This document shows, in pieces, positions 33,542 through 42,102 of a stretch of DNA of 64,000 nt (the first letter of the stretch is position 1; every line of letters starts with the position of its first letter). Source of the stretch: Natronorubrum aibiense. GTDB taxonomy: Archaea; Halobacteriota; Halobacteria; Halobacteriales; Natrialbaceae. Location: positions 124,001-188,000 of the forward strand of contig NZ_CP045488.1 of NCBI RefSeq assembly GCF_009392895.1, given 5' to 3'. Both the position numbers and the translations under genes were made by a program. The notes under the pieces were generated by a model. The model ran no database searches and was not told where the DNA came from. It worked only from the letters and a program-made list of their open reading frames with translations.

Positions 33542-34618
33542 TCAGTCGTCCGCAGGCGCGGCCGTGTCGCGTTCGATGTCGATCGTTCCCTCGTCGAGTT
33601 CCTTCTCGACGTTACGGGCCGCTTCGACCATGTTCGCCATCTTGCCGTAAGCGACCTCACGGGGCAGGAGCTTCACACCACAGTCCGGCGAGACGACGAG
33701 CTGTTCCGGGGGAACGACCTCGAGGCCTTTCTTGATGTTCTCCTCGATCTGTTCGACCGATTCGACCTCGGCGACGTGGACGTCGGTGACGCCGAGTGCG
33801 AGATCCGCGGTGAACTCGGGGTCTTTGAAGACGTCGAGCTGTTCGTAGTCGCCGTTGGCGAGTTCCAGGTCGAACTCGTCGACGGGGAACTCCAGAATTT
33901 CGGGGTAGATCCGGGAGTAGTCACCGTAACAGACGTGGAGGCCGATACGGACTTCCTCGGGAATGTCGGCGACGATCTGCTCGAGCGCTTCGCCGACGAT
34001 GGCGTGGTCGTCGGGCGTCGTCGCGAGGGCGGGCTCGTCGATCTGGATGTAGCGTGCGCCGGCGTCGACGAGCTTTTCGATCTCCTCGTTGACGAGGTCG
34101 GCCAGTGCGAGCGTGAGTTCGTCGTCGTCCTCGTAGGCCTCGTTGAACGACCAGTTGGCGAGCGTGTAGGGGCCCGTGATCGGGACCTTCACCGGACGGT
34201 CGGTCGCGGCGGCGGTGAACTCGTACTCGTCGACGAGCCACGAGTCGGTGTACTCGACCTCACTCACGACGGAGGGCTTGTCGAAGTAGTTGTGTCCCCA
34301 CACCTTGACGGGGCCGTTGAACTCATAGCCCTCGATACGGTGGGCGAAGAACTCGACCATCTCGTTGCGGCGCATCTCGCCGTCGACGACGACGTCGAGC
34401 CCTGCGCGTTCGTGTTCGTTCGTGATGAGGCGGGCGGCGTCGTCTTTCGCTTCCTGATAGTCGTCCTCGTCGAAGCCGTGGTCGGGGTCCTGATACAGCT
34501 CTTTGGCGCGGTTGAGCCACTTTGGCTTCGGGTAGGAGCCGACGACGGTCGTCAGCAGGAAGTGGTCGTTTTCGTGATCCTCCGGTCGGAACTGGTCTTT
34601 GTTCTCGTTTGCGCTCAT
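33542..34618 (-). CDS. Methionine synthase, cobalamin-independent (MetE C-terminal core)
   Basis: A 358-aa archaeal MetE core protein that methylates homocysteine. It shows LTTVVGSYPKP, VVVDGEMRRNEMVEFFAHRI, VPITGPYTLANWSF and YIQIDEPAL. The zinc ligands are expected in HVCYGDY (His, Cys), the Glu region of ELANGDYEQLDVF, and VVSPDCGVKLLPREVA (Cys). The methyl donor in archaea may be a corrinoid protein rather than methyl-THF. Its start overlaps by 4 nt the stop of the upstream MetE-N-like gene (34615-34618). Confidence 0.92.
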   Translation of the reverse strand: MSANENKDQFRPEDHENDHFLLTTVVGSYPKPKWLNRAKELYQDPDHGFDEDDYQEAKDDAARLITNEHERAGLDVVVDGEMRRNEMVEFFAHRIEGYEFNGPVKVWGHNYFDKPSVVSEVEYTDSWLVDEYEFTAAATDRPVKVPITGPYTLANWSFNEAYEDDDELTLALADLVNEEIEKLVDAGARYIQIDEPALATTPDDHAIVGEALEQIVADIPEEVRIGLHVCYGDYSRIYPEILEFPVDEFDLELANGDYEQLDVFKDPEFTADLALGVTDVHVAEVESVEQIEENIKKGLEVVPPEQLVVSPDCGVKLLPREVAYGKMANMVEAARNVEKELDEGTIDIERDTAAPADD

Positions 34619-35613
34619 GCGACGGTCACCTCTGCGAGGTCTGCGGCCTCAGCAAGGACGGCGAGTTTCTCCTCGTACTTGGCGTATGGCAGGTAGAACG
34701 TTTCCGTGTTCGTCGTCAGGTAGACGGTCTCGAACTCGGCGACTGGCAGCTGTCCTTCGACCCAGTCGACCCGGTCGCGGATCGCTTCGGGGTCTTCGAC
34801 CAGCGTGTTCTGGCCGTCGGCGAGGCCGAGCGAGATGTCCGCCGGCGCACCGTACTCCTGAATGTTGTAGAGGTTGTCGTCCTGATTCGAGACGAAGTCG
34901 AAGCCGACCGCGTCGATGTCGGCATCGAGCAGGTGGGCGTAGACCTTCTCCTCGAGTGCGCCCCAGTAGGGCTGGACGACGACGTCGGCGTCGGTCGCGG
35001 CTGCGACCCGGTCGATCGCCTCGCTTGCGCGTTCGTCTGCGCCGTCTTCGGGCGCGTTCTCGACGAGCGACGGCTCGAGCAGGAACAGCGTCTCGACGTC
35101 CGGGAAGGCGTCGACTTCATCCGCGAGGAACTCGGCGATCGCACCGAGGAACTCGGCTTCGTTGCCGTACTGTTCGTCGGTGGCGAGGTCGGCCAGCGAG
35201 TACGGCCCGGGGAGGACCGCCTGCAGATCGTCGGTGAGTTCGGCAGCCGCCTCGAGTTCGCCTGCGACGTCGCCCGAGAACTCGAGGTCGCCGCTGACGA
35301 CGGGCTCTCGATAGAAGTTGTTATTGTCGTAGTAGCGGACGATGCCGCGGGTTTCGACGGCGTCGTGGACGGCCAGCGGGTGGGCGAGCATGTCGTCCCA
35401 GCGAAGCTGTCCTTCGACGACGCGGTCGAGGCCGGCGTCTTGTTGGCCCTCGATTACTTCGGCGCGTGCTTGCTCGTATACCGAAGAAATCTCCTCACCC
35501 TCGTCGCCGCTGATGAGGTCGTGTTTCTGGTGGCCCTTCAGGTCCGAGAGATCGTCTTTCGCCCAATCCGGGAGCGGGAACAGCCCCGGCGTGGTCGAAA
35601 CGTACTCAGTCAT
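34615..35613 (-). CDS. MetE N-terminal-like / second UROD-MetE protein
   Basis: A 332-aa protein of the UROD/MetE superfamily. It starts MTEYVSTTPGLFPLPDWAKDDL and includes YEQARAEVIEGQQDAGLDRVVEGQLRWDDMLAHPL, VLPGPYSLADLATDEQYG and QEYGAPADISLGLADGQNTLVED. It lacks the clear zinc-Cys set seen in its partner, so it is probably a non-catalytic or accessory half of a split methionine synthase. ATG overlap with the next gene shows coupling. ATG at 35613 chosen; the 14 upstream codons lie in the promoter (AAAATATTAAG). Confidence 0.85.
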   Translation of the reverse strand: MTEYVSTTPGLFPLPDWAKDDLSDLKGHQKHDLISGDEGEEISSVYEQARAEVIEGQQDAGLDRVVEGQLRWDDMLAHPLAVHDAVETRGIVRYYDNNNFYREPVVSGDLEFSGDVAGELEAAAELTDDLQAVLPGPYSLADLATDEQYGNEAEFLGAIAEFLADEVDAFPDVETLFLLEPSLVENAPEDGADERASEAIDRVAAATDADVVVQPYWGALEEKVYAHLLDADIDAVGFDFVSNQDDNLYNIQEYGAPADISLGLADGQNTLVEDPEAIRDRVDWVEGQLPVAEFETVYLTTNTETFYLPYAKYEEKLAVLAEAADLAEVTVA

Positions 35614-35774
35614 CGTGAAAGCGGCTAGGCTATACCGACGCTTAATATTTTCCATCCATAGTAATGCATTACAGTAATTTTTGCAGGTTTCGCCGATTTG
35701 CGGTCGGTCAATCGGAGAGTTCGATCCCCATCGAGAAAAGCGAACGTGGACACATGACTCACAAGCGCGGGCCG

Positions 35775-36986
35775 TTACTCGAGGGCCAGCAACGCGTGCG
35801 TTTCATCGTCGACTTGCGCGACGACGTAGAGTGTGCCGTCGTCCAGAATCGGGCCAGGGCCAACCCGCCCCGCGAACTCCTGTTCGAACCGGACAGCGGG
35901 TCCGCTACCCAGGCTGTTGCTGGGCGTTGGATCGAACGCCCAAAGGCGGTCGCCACCGACGAAAACCGTGTCGCGGCCGGCTGCCGGGGCCGTTTGTTGC
36001 CAGTCGCCGATCGCGGACTCCCAGCGACGATCACCGGAGTCCGAATCGATGGCATGAAGCTCGCCACCGCTTGCGACGAGGACGAGCCCATCGATCACAC
36101 CGATCCCGCGTTCGACCCCGCCGGTATCGGCGGTCCAGTTGATTCCCGGACTCGAGAGCCCACTCCCATCATCCATCAGGGCGTACGTCGTTCCGTTCCA
36201 GCACGTGACATAGACCGAATCCGAATCGGCGCTGGGCGGAGCCATCGGTGCTGCGGGCAGTTGCCACCGCCGTCCACCGATCCCTTCCTCATCAAGCAAG
36301 TAGACTTCTCCGGCCTCGGTCGCGATGACAAACCAATGTCCCCTGAAGACGGCGACGTGATCGAGTACCTGCCCGAAGACGTCGCGTCGCCACTCGACGG
36401 ACCCGTCGGTCGGATCGAGCGCGACCACCTGCTCTCCAACCCCGAAGACCAGCCGGCGGCCGGCGTAGGTCCCCGGCGTCGTCACCGAACCAGGGCCCTC
36501 GAACTCACGGTTCCACACCGGGTCACCCGTGTCAGCCTCGAGTGCGTGGAGCGTCCCCGCAGTAGCCACATAGGCGATCCCGTCCCAGAGCAACGGCGGC
36601 GTGTGAACGTCCTCGAACGACCACAGTTCCGTCCCGTCGGCCGCGTCGAAGACGCGAAGGGTTCGGTGGTCAACGTAGTAGACGTGTCCATCAGCGACGA
36701 CGGGTTCCTGATAGGAGAGTTGCGTCACCTCGACTCGCCAGCGTTCGGTGACGCCATCGACGGGTGCCTTTCCATCCGCGATCTCGCGGGTGTTGGCGGC
36801 GTTGCAGCCGAACGTCGACCAGTCACCGTTCGCGCCAGCGACGTGGCCGTCGGGATCGGGTAACTCGGCGACGCCGGAGGGCGACGGGTCGTCGGGCTTT
36901 GAGAACCGTGAGGGCATCGAACAACCCGCGAGCGCGACGCTCGCCACACCGACGGTCGTCAATAGTGTCCGCCTCGTGGAGGGCAT
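35775..36986 (-). CDS. Secreted PQQ-like beta-propeller lipoprotein
   Basis: A 403-aa exported protein. The N-terminus has a twin-arginine lipoprotein signal (STRRTLLTTVGVASVALAGC), with lipidated Cys at about residue 22. The rest is a PQQ-type propeller with repeated blades (DWSTFGCNAANT, VYYVDHRTLRVFDAADGTELWSFEDV, LHALEADTGDPVWNREF, VVALDPTDGSVEWRRD, LHAIDSDSGDRRWES). No dehydrogenase metal site is apparent; it may be a structural or scaffold protein at the cell surface. The ATG at 36986 puts the RR motif near the start. Confidence 0.88.
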   Translation of the reverse strand: MPSTRRTLLTTVGVASVALAGCSMPSRFSKPDDPSPSGVAELPDPDGHVAGANGDWSTFGCNAANTREIADGKAPVDGVTERWRVEVTQLSYQEPVVADGHVYYVDHRTLRVFDAADGTELWSFEDVHTPPLLWDGIAYVATAGTLHALEADTGDPVWNREFEGPGSVTTPGTYAGRRLVFGVGEQVVALDPTDGSVEWRRDVFGQVLDHVAVFRGHWFVIATEAGEVYLLDEEGIGGRRWQLPAAPMAPPSADSDSVYVTCWNGTTYALMDDGSGLSSPGINWTADTGGVERGIGVIDGLVLVASGGELHAIDSDSGDRRWESAIGDWQQTAPAAGRDTVFVGGDRLWAFDPTPSNSLGSGPAVRFEQEFAGRVGPGPILDDGTLYVVAQVDDETHALLALE

Positions 36987-37040
36987 TATCTCAGCAACAG
37001 TCAATCATACAATAAGTATTTTCGGATGAAATGACGCGGA

Positions 37041-37619
37041 TTACGGGTACAACTCGAGGACGGTCAGCGTCTCGAAGGGGAACGACTCGTCGGCGACGGC
37101 GACGGCGCTAAAGCCTTCCTCGCCGGCGCGTTCGACGACCTCATCGACCCCCGTCAGGCTACTCACGAGCAGGTAGACGACGCCGTCGGGTGCGAGCACG
37201 CGGCCGACGCGCTCGAGGAACGGATCGATCACCGCACGGCCGTCCTCACCGCCCGACAGCGCGTGTTCCATCCAGTCGTCCCACTCGTTTTCGGGATCGG
37301 TCGGGAGATACGGCGGGTTGAACGCGACCGCGTCGAACGTGCCGTCCGCAAACGGCGCGACGAGGTCAGCGCGAACCGTCTCGACGCCCTCGCCGCGGGC
37401 CTGCCGAACCGCGTGTGGGTTCAGATCCGAGGCAATCACGCGCGCCGGGGTCTCTTCGGCGATCCGACCCGCGACGTACCCCGACCCCGTGCCGACCTCG
37501 AGGACGAGTCGCTGCTCGTCGTCGGGGAGTCGATCGCAAACCGCGTCGGCGAGCAGTTGCGAATCCTCCGCTGGCTGGTAGACGTCCGTCTCGATGTCGC
37601 GCTGGTCTCTGAGTGTCAT
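37041..37619 (-). CDS. HemK2-type protein N5-glutamine methyltransferase
   Basis: A 192-aa SAM methyltransferase of the HemK2/Mtq2 group that modifies the GGQ glutamine of aRF1. It shows QPAEDSQLLADAV, the SAM motif LEVGTGSGYVAGRI and the catalytic NPPYLPT. It ends with ...FPFETLTVLELYP, typical for these proteins. The start codon is directly adjacent to the stop of the MscS gene (no gap). In other haloarchaea this gene belongs to the ksgA cluster, from memory. Confidence 0.9.
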   Translation of the reverse strand: MTLRDQRDIETDVYQPAEDSQLLADAVCDRLPDDEQRLVLEVGTGSGYVAGRIAEETPARVIASDLNPHAVRQARGEGVETVRADLVAPFADGTFDAVAFNPPYLPTDPENEWDDWMEHALSGGEDGRAVIDPFLERVGRVLAPDGVVYLLVSSLTGVDEVVERAGEEGFSAVAVADESFPFETLTVLELYP

Positions 37620-38816
37620 CTAATCGTCCTCTGGTGTCATCCCGCGCCGATCCCGCGATTCCGTTCGCTCGTCCGGTGACCGATCGGTCGTCGCTCGAGT
37701 GCCGTCGTCGGCAACTTGAAAGCCGCCCGTTTCGGCCCGTCCGGACAGTTCGCGCTGTGGGTACGGGATCTTGATGTCCGCCTCGTCGAACGCCGTCTTG
37801 ATGGCGTGAATCGCTTCTGTTCGGGCCTGCGCCCGTCGTCTGGCGCTCGGTTTGTCGATCCAAAAGCGCACGCCGAGGACGACCGCCGAATCGGCGAACT
37901 CCTTGGTGACGACCTGCGGCGACGGTCCGTTCAGCGAGCGCTCGAGGTTCGAGATCTCCTCGTGTGCGATTTCGGCGGCGCGTTCGACGTCGTCGGTGTA
38001 GTCGACGCCGACGTCGATCTCGACGCGCAAGCGCCCCCGCCTCGAGCGGTTCGTCACCGGACTCGAGGAGACGACGTCGTTGGGGATCATGATGTACTCG
38101 CCGTCGAACGACTGAATGCGCGTGTTGACGATCGAGATATCGGTGACGATCCCCTCGTAGTCTTCGACCTCGATCCAGTCGCCGATCTCGAACGGGCGGT
38201 CAAACATCAACACGAAGCCGGCGAGCACCGTCCCGAGCGTCTGGCGGGCGGCCATACCGACGACGATCCCAAGGAACCCGGCCCCGACGAGCAGACCGCC
38301 GAGGTCGTCGACCCAGATGCCGAGGATAACGACGAGCGAGACGGCCCAGATGACGACCTGCGAAATCCGGTGGGTGATCTCGCGCTGGTGGTCTGTGACG
38401 GCCGACGCGGAGCCGAGAACTTCGTTGAGTATCCGCTTGACGAACCGTGTGAAGATGAGCGTGCCGACGATCAAAATAAACGAGACGATCGCTCGGCCGA
38501 TGATGACGTCGTCGAGATCGAGTTGCTCCGTGTAGATCGTGTATACGTTCCCGGTCAGTCCCCAGGCACCCAGGATGACCGACACCGTCACCGCACAGGT
38601 ACCGATCAGCACCGCTGTCGAGATGATATCTCCGTACAGCGGCTTGGTTCGCTCGGTGAGCCAGTCCTGAAGCTGCCGATAGGAGAGCAATACGAGCAGC
38701 AACACGCCGACCGCCGCGATCGTCACCGCGAGCTTGACGTTCGGTCCGAACGCCTCCGACAGTCGATCGATCGCGGTCACCGACAGTCGATTGAGCGTAG
38801 ACAGTGTCCCGGGCAT
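37620..38816 (-). CDS. Small-conductance mechanosensitive channel (MscS family)
   Basis: A 398-aa MscS-type channel. About four to five membrane helices precede the pore helix (GGLLVGAGFLGIVVGMAARQTLGTVLAGFVLMFDRPFEIGDWIEV). The beta domain has VEDYEGIVTDISIVNTRIQSFDGEYIMIPNDVV. The cytoplasmic vestibule and a long disordered acidic tail (about 345-398) follow. It releases solutes at hypo-osmotic shock. It lies between ksgA and hemK2 on the same strand. Confidence 0.93.
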   Translation of the reverse strand: MPGTLSTLNRLSVTAIDRLSEAFGPNVKLAVTIAAVGVLLLVLLSYRQLQDWLTERTKPLYGDIISTAVLIGTCAVTVSVILGAWGLTGNVYTIYTEQLDLDDVIIGRAIVSFILIVGTLIFTRFVKRILNEVLGSASAVTDHQREITHRISQVVIWAVSLVVILGIWVDDLGGLLVGAGFLGIVVGMAARQTLGTVLAGFVLMFDRPFEIGDWIEVEDYEGIVTDISIVNTRIQSFDGEYIMIPNDVVSSSPVTNRSRRGRLRVEIDVGVDYTDDVERAAEIAHEEISNLERSLNGPSPQVVTKEFADSAVVLGVRFWIDKPSARRRAQARTEAIHAIKTAFDEADIKIPYPQRELSGRAETGGFQVADDGTRATTDRSPDERTESRDRRGMTPEDD

Positions 38817-38914
38817 CGGTTGGTGGTCGTCTCTCGAGCGATGAGCCGTGCAGCTACGAGTATCCGTCGGTCGGGGTCGACAGTGCGAACGGTTCGCGTC
38901 CGCCTACCGAACCG

Positions 38915-39757
38915 TCACTGGCCGTCGGTTACGTCACTGACGTCGGCGGCGAGCTGGGCCAGCGCCGCAAACTCCGCGGGGGCCATCGCGCCGGCTCGCA
39001 TCTGAAGGATCTCCTCGTCGGCCGCGTCGACGACCGCATCGGGGTCCTCGAGCCCCGAGATGTGGGCCGTGTTCCGGATCGCGTTGCGGATCGTCTTCCG
39101 GCGCTGGGTGAACAGCGCCTTGACGAATCGAAGGAAGAAATCCTCGTCGTCGACCTCGTAGTCGGGGTCGCGTGGCTCGAGTCGAACGACGGCGCTTTGG
39201 ACCGCCGGCGGCGGCGAAAACGCCTCCTTCGGGATCGACTCGACGAGTTCGGCGTCCGCGTAGTGCTGGGTCGACACAGAGAGTCGACCGTATTCGGCGG
39301 TCCCGGGATCGGCGACCATTCGCTCGGCGAACTCCTGTTGAAACATCAAGACGAGCGGTCGGCCCGTCGGCAGCAGTCGGAACGTGATCTCGCTCGAGAC
39401 GCCATAGGGGAGGTTCGACACCGACGCGGTGAAGTCGGGCAGCTCGACCTCAAGGGCGTCACCCTCGATCACGGTCAGCGTGCCGACGGCGATCTCGTCG
39501 GCGAACTCCTCGCGGAGGAACGCGGCCAACGGGCGGTCGCGCTCGACGACGGTCACTTCGTCGGCGATCTCGAGCAGTCGGTCGGTCAACACGCCCGTTC
39601 CGCCACCGATCTCGAGCAGATGCGTGGTGTCGGCGTCGATCGCCGTGAGATAGGTCGGCAGTCGATCGAGCACGCGATCGTCGACGAGAAAGTGCTGGTC
39701 GTGGTCCGGATCGCCGCGGACGCCCGCCCGGGCGATCAGCGCGTCTGGATCTCTCAT
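38915..39757 (-). CDS. rsmA: 16S rRNA dimethyladenosine transferase KsgA/RsmA
   Basis: A 280-aa enzyme that dimethylates two adjacent adenines at the 3' end of 16S rRNA. Features: HDQHFLVDDRVLDRL, SAM motif LLEIGGGTGVLTDRLLE, the NLPYGVS catalytic loop, MFQQEFAERMVA, and the C-terminal domain FLRFVKALFTQRRKTIRNAI. It follows the DUF655 gene in the conserved archaeal rpl21e-rpoF-DUF655-ksgA order, with 57 bp between. Confidence 0.95.
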   Translation of the reverse strand: MRDPDALIARAGVRGDPDHDQHFLVDDRVLDRLPTYLTAIDADTTHLLEIGGGTGVLTDRLLEIADEVTVVERDRPLAAFLREEFADEIAVGTLTVIEGDALEVELPDFTASVSNLPYGVSSEITFRLLPTGRPLVLMFQQEFAERMVADPGTAEYGRLSVSTQHYADAELVESIPKEAFSPPPAVQSAVVRLEPRDPDYEVDDEDFFLRFVKALFTQRRKTIRNAIRNTAHISGLEDPDAVVDAADEEILQMRAGAMAPAEFAALAQLAADVSDVTDGQ

Positions 39758-39814
39758 TGCCGTCGCTACGGTGGGCGGCGGTGTAAACGCACTGTCTTGG
39801 CCGCGAGAAACCGA

Positions 39815-40411
39815 CTACTGATTCTGTTCCTGCTCGCGTCGGCCGACGAACGTCCGATACTTGAGGTCGTCCTCGCGCAGTTCCTCGAGAATGCGCTCGA
39901 CTAGGATTTCGTCGGGGTCGTGTAGCCCCGAGACGCGCTCGGAGAGGTCGTCGAAGCTCTCGAACGGCTTGCGTTTGCGCTCGTCGAGGATGCCGTTGCG
40001 GAGTTTCTTCCCGATCCCCGGCAGCAGATTCAGCTGATGGAGTCGCAGCGTGATCGGCTGAGCATCGTTGTAGAAGTCGACGAAGCGATCTTCGTACTCC
40101 TCGACGAGATCGGCGACGACGTACTCGAGTTCCGACTGAGCTCCCGAGGAAAGGTCGGCATACTCGACGCGTCGACATTCGGTGACGACGTCCCGTTCGG
40201 CGGGTGGGTCGACGACGACCTCGCTTCCGATGGTCAGCCGCTCGTCCTCGTCGAACGCGACCTGATACAGCTGGAAGTCTTCGATACCGACAGCGTATCC
40301 TGCCGGCGACTTCGCGTACTGCGGTCGGCCGTCGTCCGAGAGCCCGTGTGCGAGGTAATCCAACACGACCGCGCGCCGAACGTCCGTCTCGTCGCCATCG
40401 GCTTCGCTCAT
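39815..40411 (-). CDS. DUF655 helix-hairpin-helix protein
   Basis: A 198-aa archaeal DUF655 protein. N-terminal beta-rich part (AVVLDYLAHGLSDDGRP ... VGIEDFQLYQVAF ... GSEVVVDP) resembles an OB-type domain; C-terminal HhH motifs (LRLHQLNLLPGIGKKLRNGILDERKRKPFESFDDL) bind nucleic acid. It is nearly always encoded between rpoF and ksgA; an RNA-linked role is likely though unproven. Confidence 0.92.
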   Translation of the reverse strand: MSEADGDETDVRRAVVLDYLAHGLSDDGRPQYAKSPAGYAVGIEDFQLYQVAFDEDERLTIGSEVVVDPPAERDVVTECRRVEYADLSSGAQSELEYVVADLVEEYEDRFVDFYNDAQPITLRLHQLNLLPGIGKKLRNGILDERKRKPFESFDDLSERVSGLHDPDEILVERILEELREDDLKYRTFVGRREQEQNQ

Positions 40412-40559
40412 TGCCTCACGCTACGGCCACGGCCTACTTAAAGAGTCGGCCCAGTGTCACGGAGACGGGCCACCATCAGTTCTCGAGTCGAACCACCGAA
40501 ACGGAACCGACCAGCGCGCCAACGGTGAAAGAACCAGCGTACTCCAGACGCAACCGCGC

Positions 40560-40916
40560 TCAGACGTACTGCGCGATGACGTTGAGGATCTCGTCGAGTT
40601 CGTCCCCCGACAGCGAGTACCGTTGCTGTGCGTACACCGATCGGAGCTCGTCCCGGTTGCGCGGCAGGAGGTTGGCGATCTTGTACGCCGTGGCTTCGTC
40701 GACTTTCTCGACCTCTTGAAGGTCGTCGACGAGCGCTTGGGCCTCCTCGGGCTCGAGGACGCTAAAGCGGTTGACGTGTTCGATCGCTCGAGCGAGTTCG
40801 TAGCGTAGCTCGCGGTCCTCGTCTAACGCGCGTTCGGCTTCGATGTCGGCGAGCAGTTCCTTCGTTTCCGAGACCGTCAGGAACTCCTCGTCGACGATCT
40901 CTTTGAAGATCGTCAT
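40560..40916 (-). CDS. rpoF: DNA-directed RNA polymerase subunit F (Rpb4)
   Basis: A 118-aa Rpb4/RpoF subunit that with RpoE forms the RNAP stalk. It starts TIFKEIVDEEFLTVSETKELL and has the HRDC-like helices AEEAQALVDDLQEV-type (here PEEAQALVDDLQEVEKVDEATAYKIANLLPRNRDELRSV). Starts 6 bp after the L21e stop and is followed by DUF655 in the same unit. Confidence 0.94.
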   Translation of the reverse strand: MTIFKEIVDEEFLTVSETKELLADIEAERALDEDRELRYELARAIEHVNRFSVLEPEEAQALVDDLQEVEKVDEATAYKIANLLPRNRDELRSVYAQQRYSLSGDELDEILNVIAQYV

Positions 40917-40922
40917 CCTGGC

Positions 40923-41231
40923 TCAGATTCGGCTCTTTTCTTGGTTCTGGGCGCGCAGGTGGGCTGCAGTGACGATCAGCGTCTTCTCTTTGCCGCGGTC
41001 GTTGATCTGGACCTTGAAGGCGTCGCCCTGTTTGCCGACGACTTCGCCGGTGCGGCCGTCGAAGCGTGGGTGGTAGCGTCCGTCAGGAACGCTTGGGTCG
41101 ATCTTCAGGTGGACTTTCTCTCCGGCTTCGTACTCCTGAATCGCTCGCTGTGGCGGCGAGGAACCGCGGTCTCGAGGTTTGTTCGCGAGCTTTCGTCGGG
41201 ATCCCTGACGAGGGCCATTAGAGTTCGGCAT
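40923..41231 (-). CDS. rpl21e: 50S ribosomal protein L21e
   Basis: A 102-aa ribosomal protein, basic for this proteome. [19 protein letters not shown], the SH3-like core [39 protein letters not shown] and HLRAQNQ define the family. It is the first gene of the conserved unit with rpoF, DUF655 and ksgA. Confidence 0.96.
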   Translation of the reverse strand: MPNSNGPRQGSRRKLANKPRDRGSSPPQRAIQEYEAGEKVHLKIDPSVPDGRYHPRFDGRTGEVVGKQGDAFKVQINDRGKEKTLIVTAAHLRAQNQEKSRI

Positions 41232-41260
41232 AGTCGTACGCCCCTCTTACTTGGTGATGG

Positions 41261-41268
41261 TTATAAAA
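41261..41268 (-). promoter_or_regulatory. TATA box of the rpl21e-rpoF operon
   Basis: TTTTATAA on the minus strand, 30-37 nt before the L21e ATG at 41231. This spacing predicts a very short leader of a few nucleotides. Confidence 0.65.
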
Positions 41269-41387
41269 CGCACGTCTTGTCTTTCCACATAGTGTCGTCC
41301 GCCCTGAGCGGCTGGCACACAGCCGCCAGTGATACCCCGCGGCGACGGACGAATACCCATTTGAGCGTGGCGCTCGTCGCCTCGAGC

Positions 41388-42077
41388 ATGCACTCCGACC
41401 ACGAGCGCGGCGCGGGCGTCCACACGCTCCCGATGACGATCGAGTACGGCGGCCGCACGATGACGATCACACCCACGGCCGTCGAGACCGACCGCGGTCT
41501 CGTCCTGATCGACGTCGGGCCAGCGGGTGCCGTCGACGGCATTCGAACCCACCTCCGGTCGCTTGGGTACGACCTCGAGGACATCTGGCTCGTCGTCGTG
41601 ACTCACCACGACGGCGACCACGCGGGCGGCCTCAGTGACTTGCTCGAGGCCGTCGACGCGGTCGTCGCGACCCACCGCGAGGAAGCCCCCTTCGTGACGG
41701 GCGAGCGCGACCCGATCAAGAGCGACGGCGATCGCTATTCGCCGGTTGCGGTCGATCTGGAACTGGCCGACGGCGTCCGCATTCCGACACTCGCGGGACC
41801 GATGGAAGTCGTTGCGACGCCCGGCCACACGCCGGGCCACTGTTCGCTGTATTTCTCCGAGGGGAACCTGCTGCTTGCCGGCGATGCACTCGTCGCAAAC
41901 GGCGACGAACCGCTTGCCGGCCCGAAACCCGAGTTCACACCCGATATGGACCGCGCACTCGAGTCAGTCGACGACCTCGCGACCCTCGAGATCGATCACG
42001 TCGTCTGTCATCACGGCGGCTACGTCGATCGGGGCAGTGAGACGATCCGAGAAATTTCCGAGCAACGGCGCGACTGA
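41388..42077 (+). CDS. MBL-fold metallo-hydrolase
   Basis: A 229-aa metallo-beta-lactamase-fold hydrolase. GLVLIDVGPAGAVDGIR, then the metal motif VTHHDGDHAGG (HxHxDH type, here THHDGDH), ATPGHTPGHCSLYF (His), LLAGDALV (Asp) and DHVVCHHGG (His) give a complete two-metal site. Substrate may be a thioester, lactone or thiol adduct. Start ATG at 41388; the in-frame sequence upstream is antisense to rpl21e. Confidence 0.9.
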   Translation: MHSDHERGAGVHTLPMTIEYGGRTMTITPTAVETDRGLVLIDVGPAGAVDGIRTHLRSLGYDLEDIWLVVVTHHDGDHAGGLSDLLEAVDAVVATHREEAPFVTGERDPIKSDGDRYSPVAVDLELADGVRIPTLAGPMEVVATPGHTPGHCSLYFSEGNLLLAGDALVANGDEPLAGPKPEFTPDMDRALESVDDLATLEIDHVVCHHGGYVDRGSETIREISEQRRD

Positions 42078-42102
42078 GACGGACAGCAGTCGTCGTGCCA
42101 GC

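Noticed and set aside
33415-33735. Cys-containing small ORF starting near MSIYECGC
   Set aside because: Begins acidic but runs into Arg-rich antisense of metE; no close promoter and no plausible stop before the overlap.
33440-34696. 418-aa plus-strand open frame
   Set aside because: Antisense to the MetE gene; composition typical of a shadow frame.
37716-39005. 429-aa plus-strand open frame
   Set aside because: Antisense to MscS and part of ksgA; Arg/Asp/His-rich, no recognisable fold.
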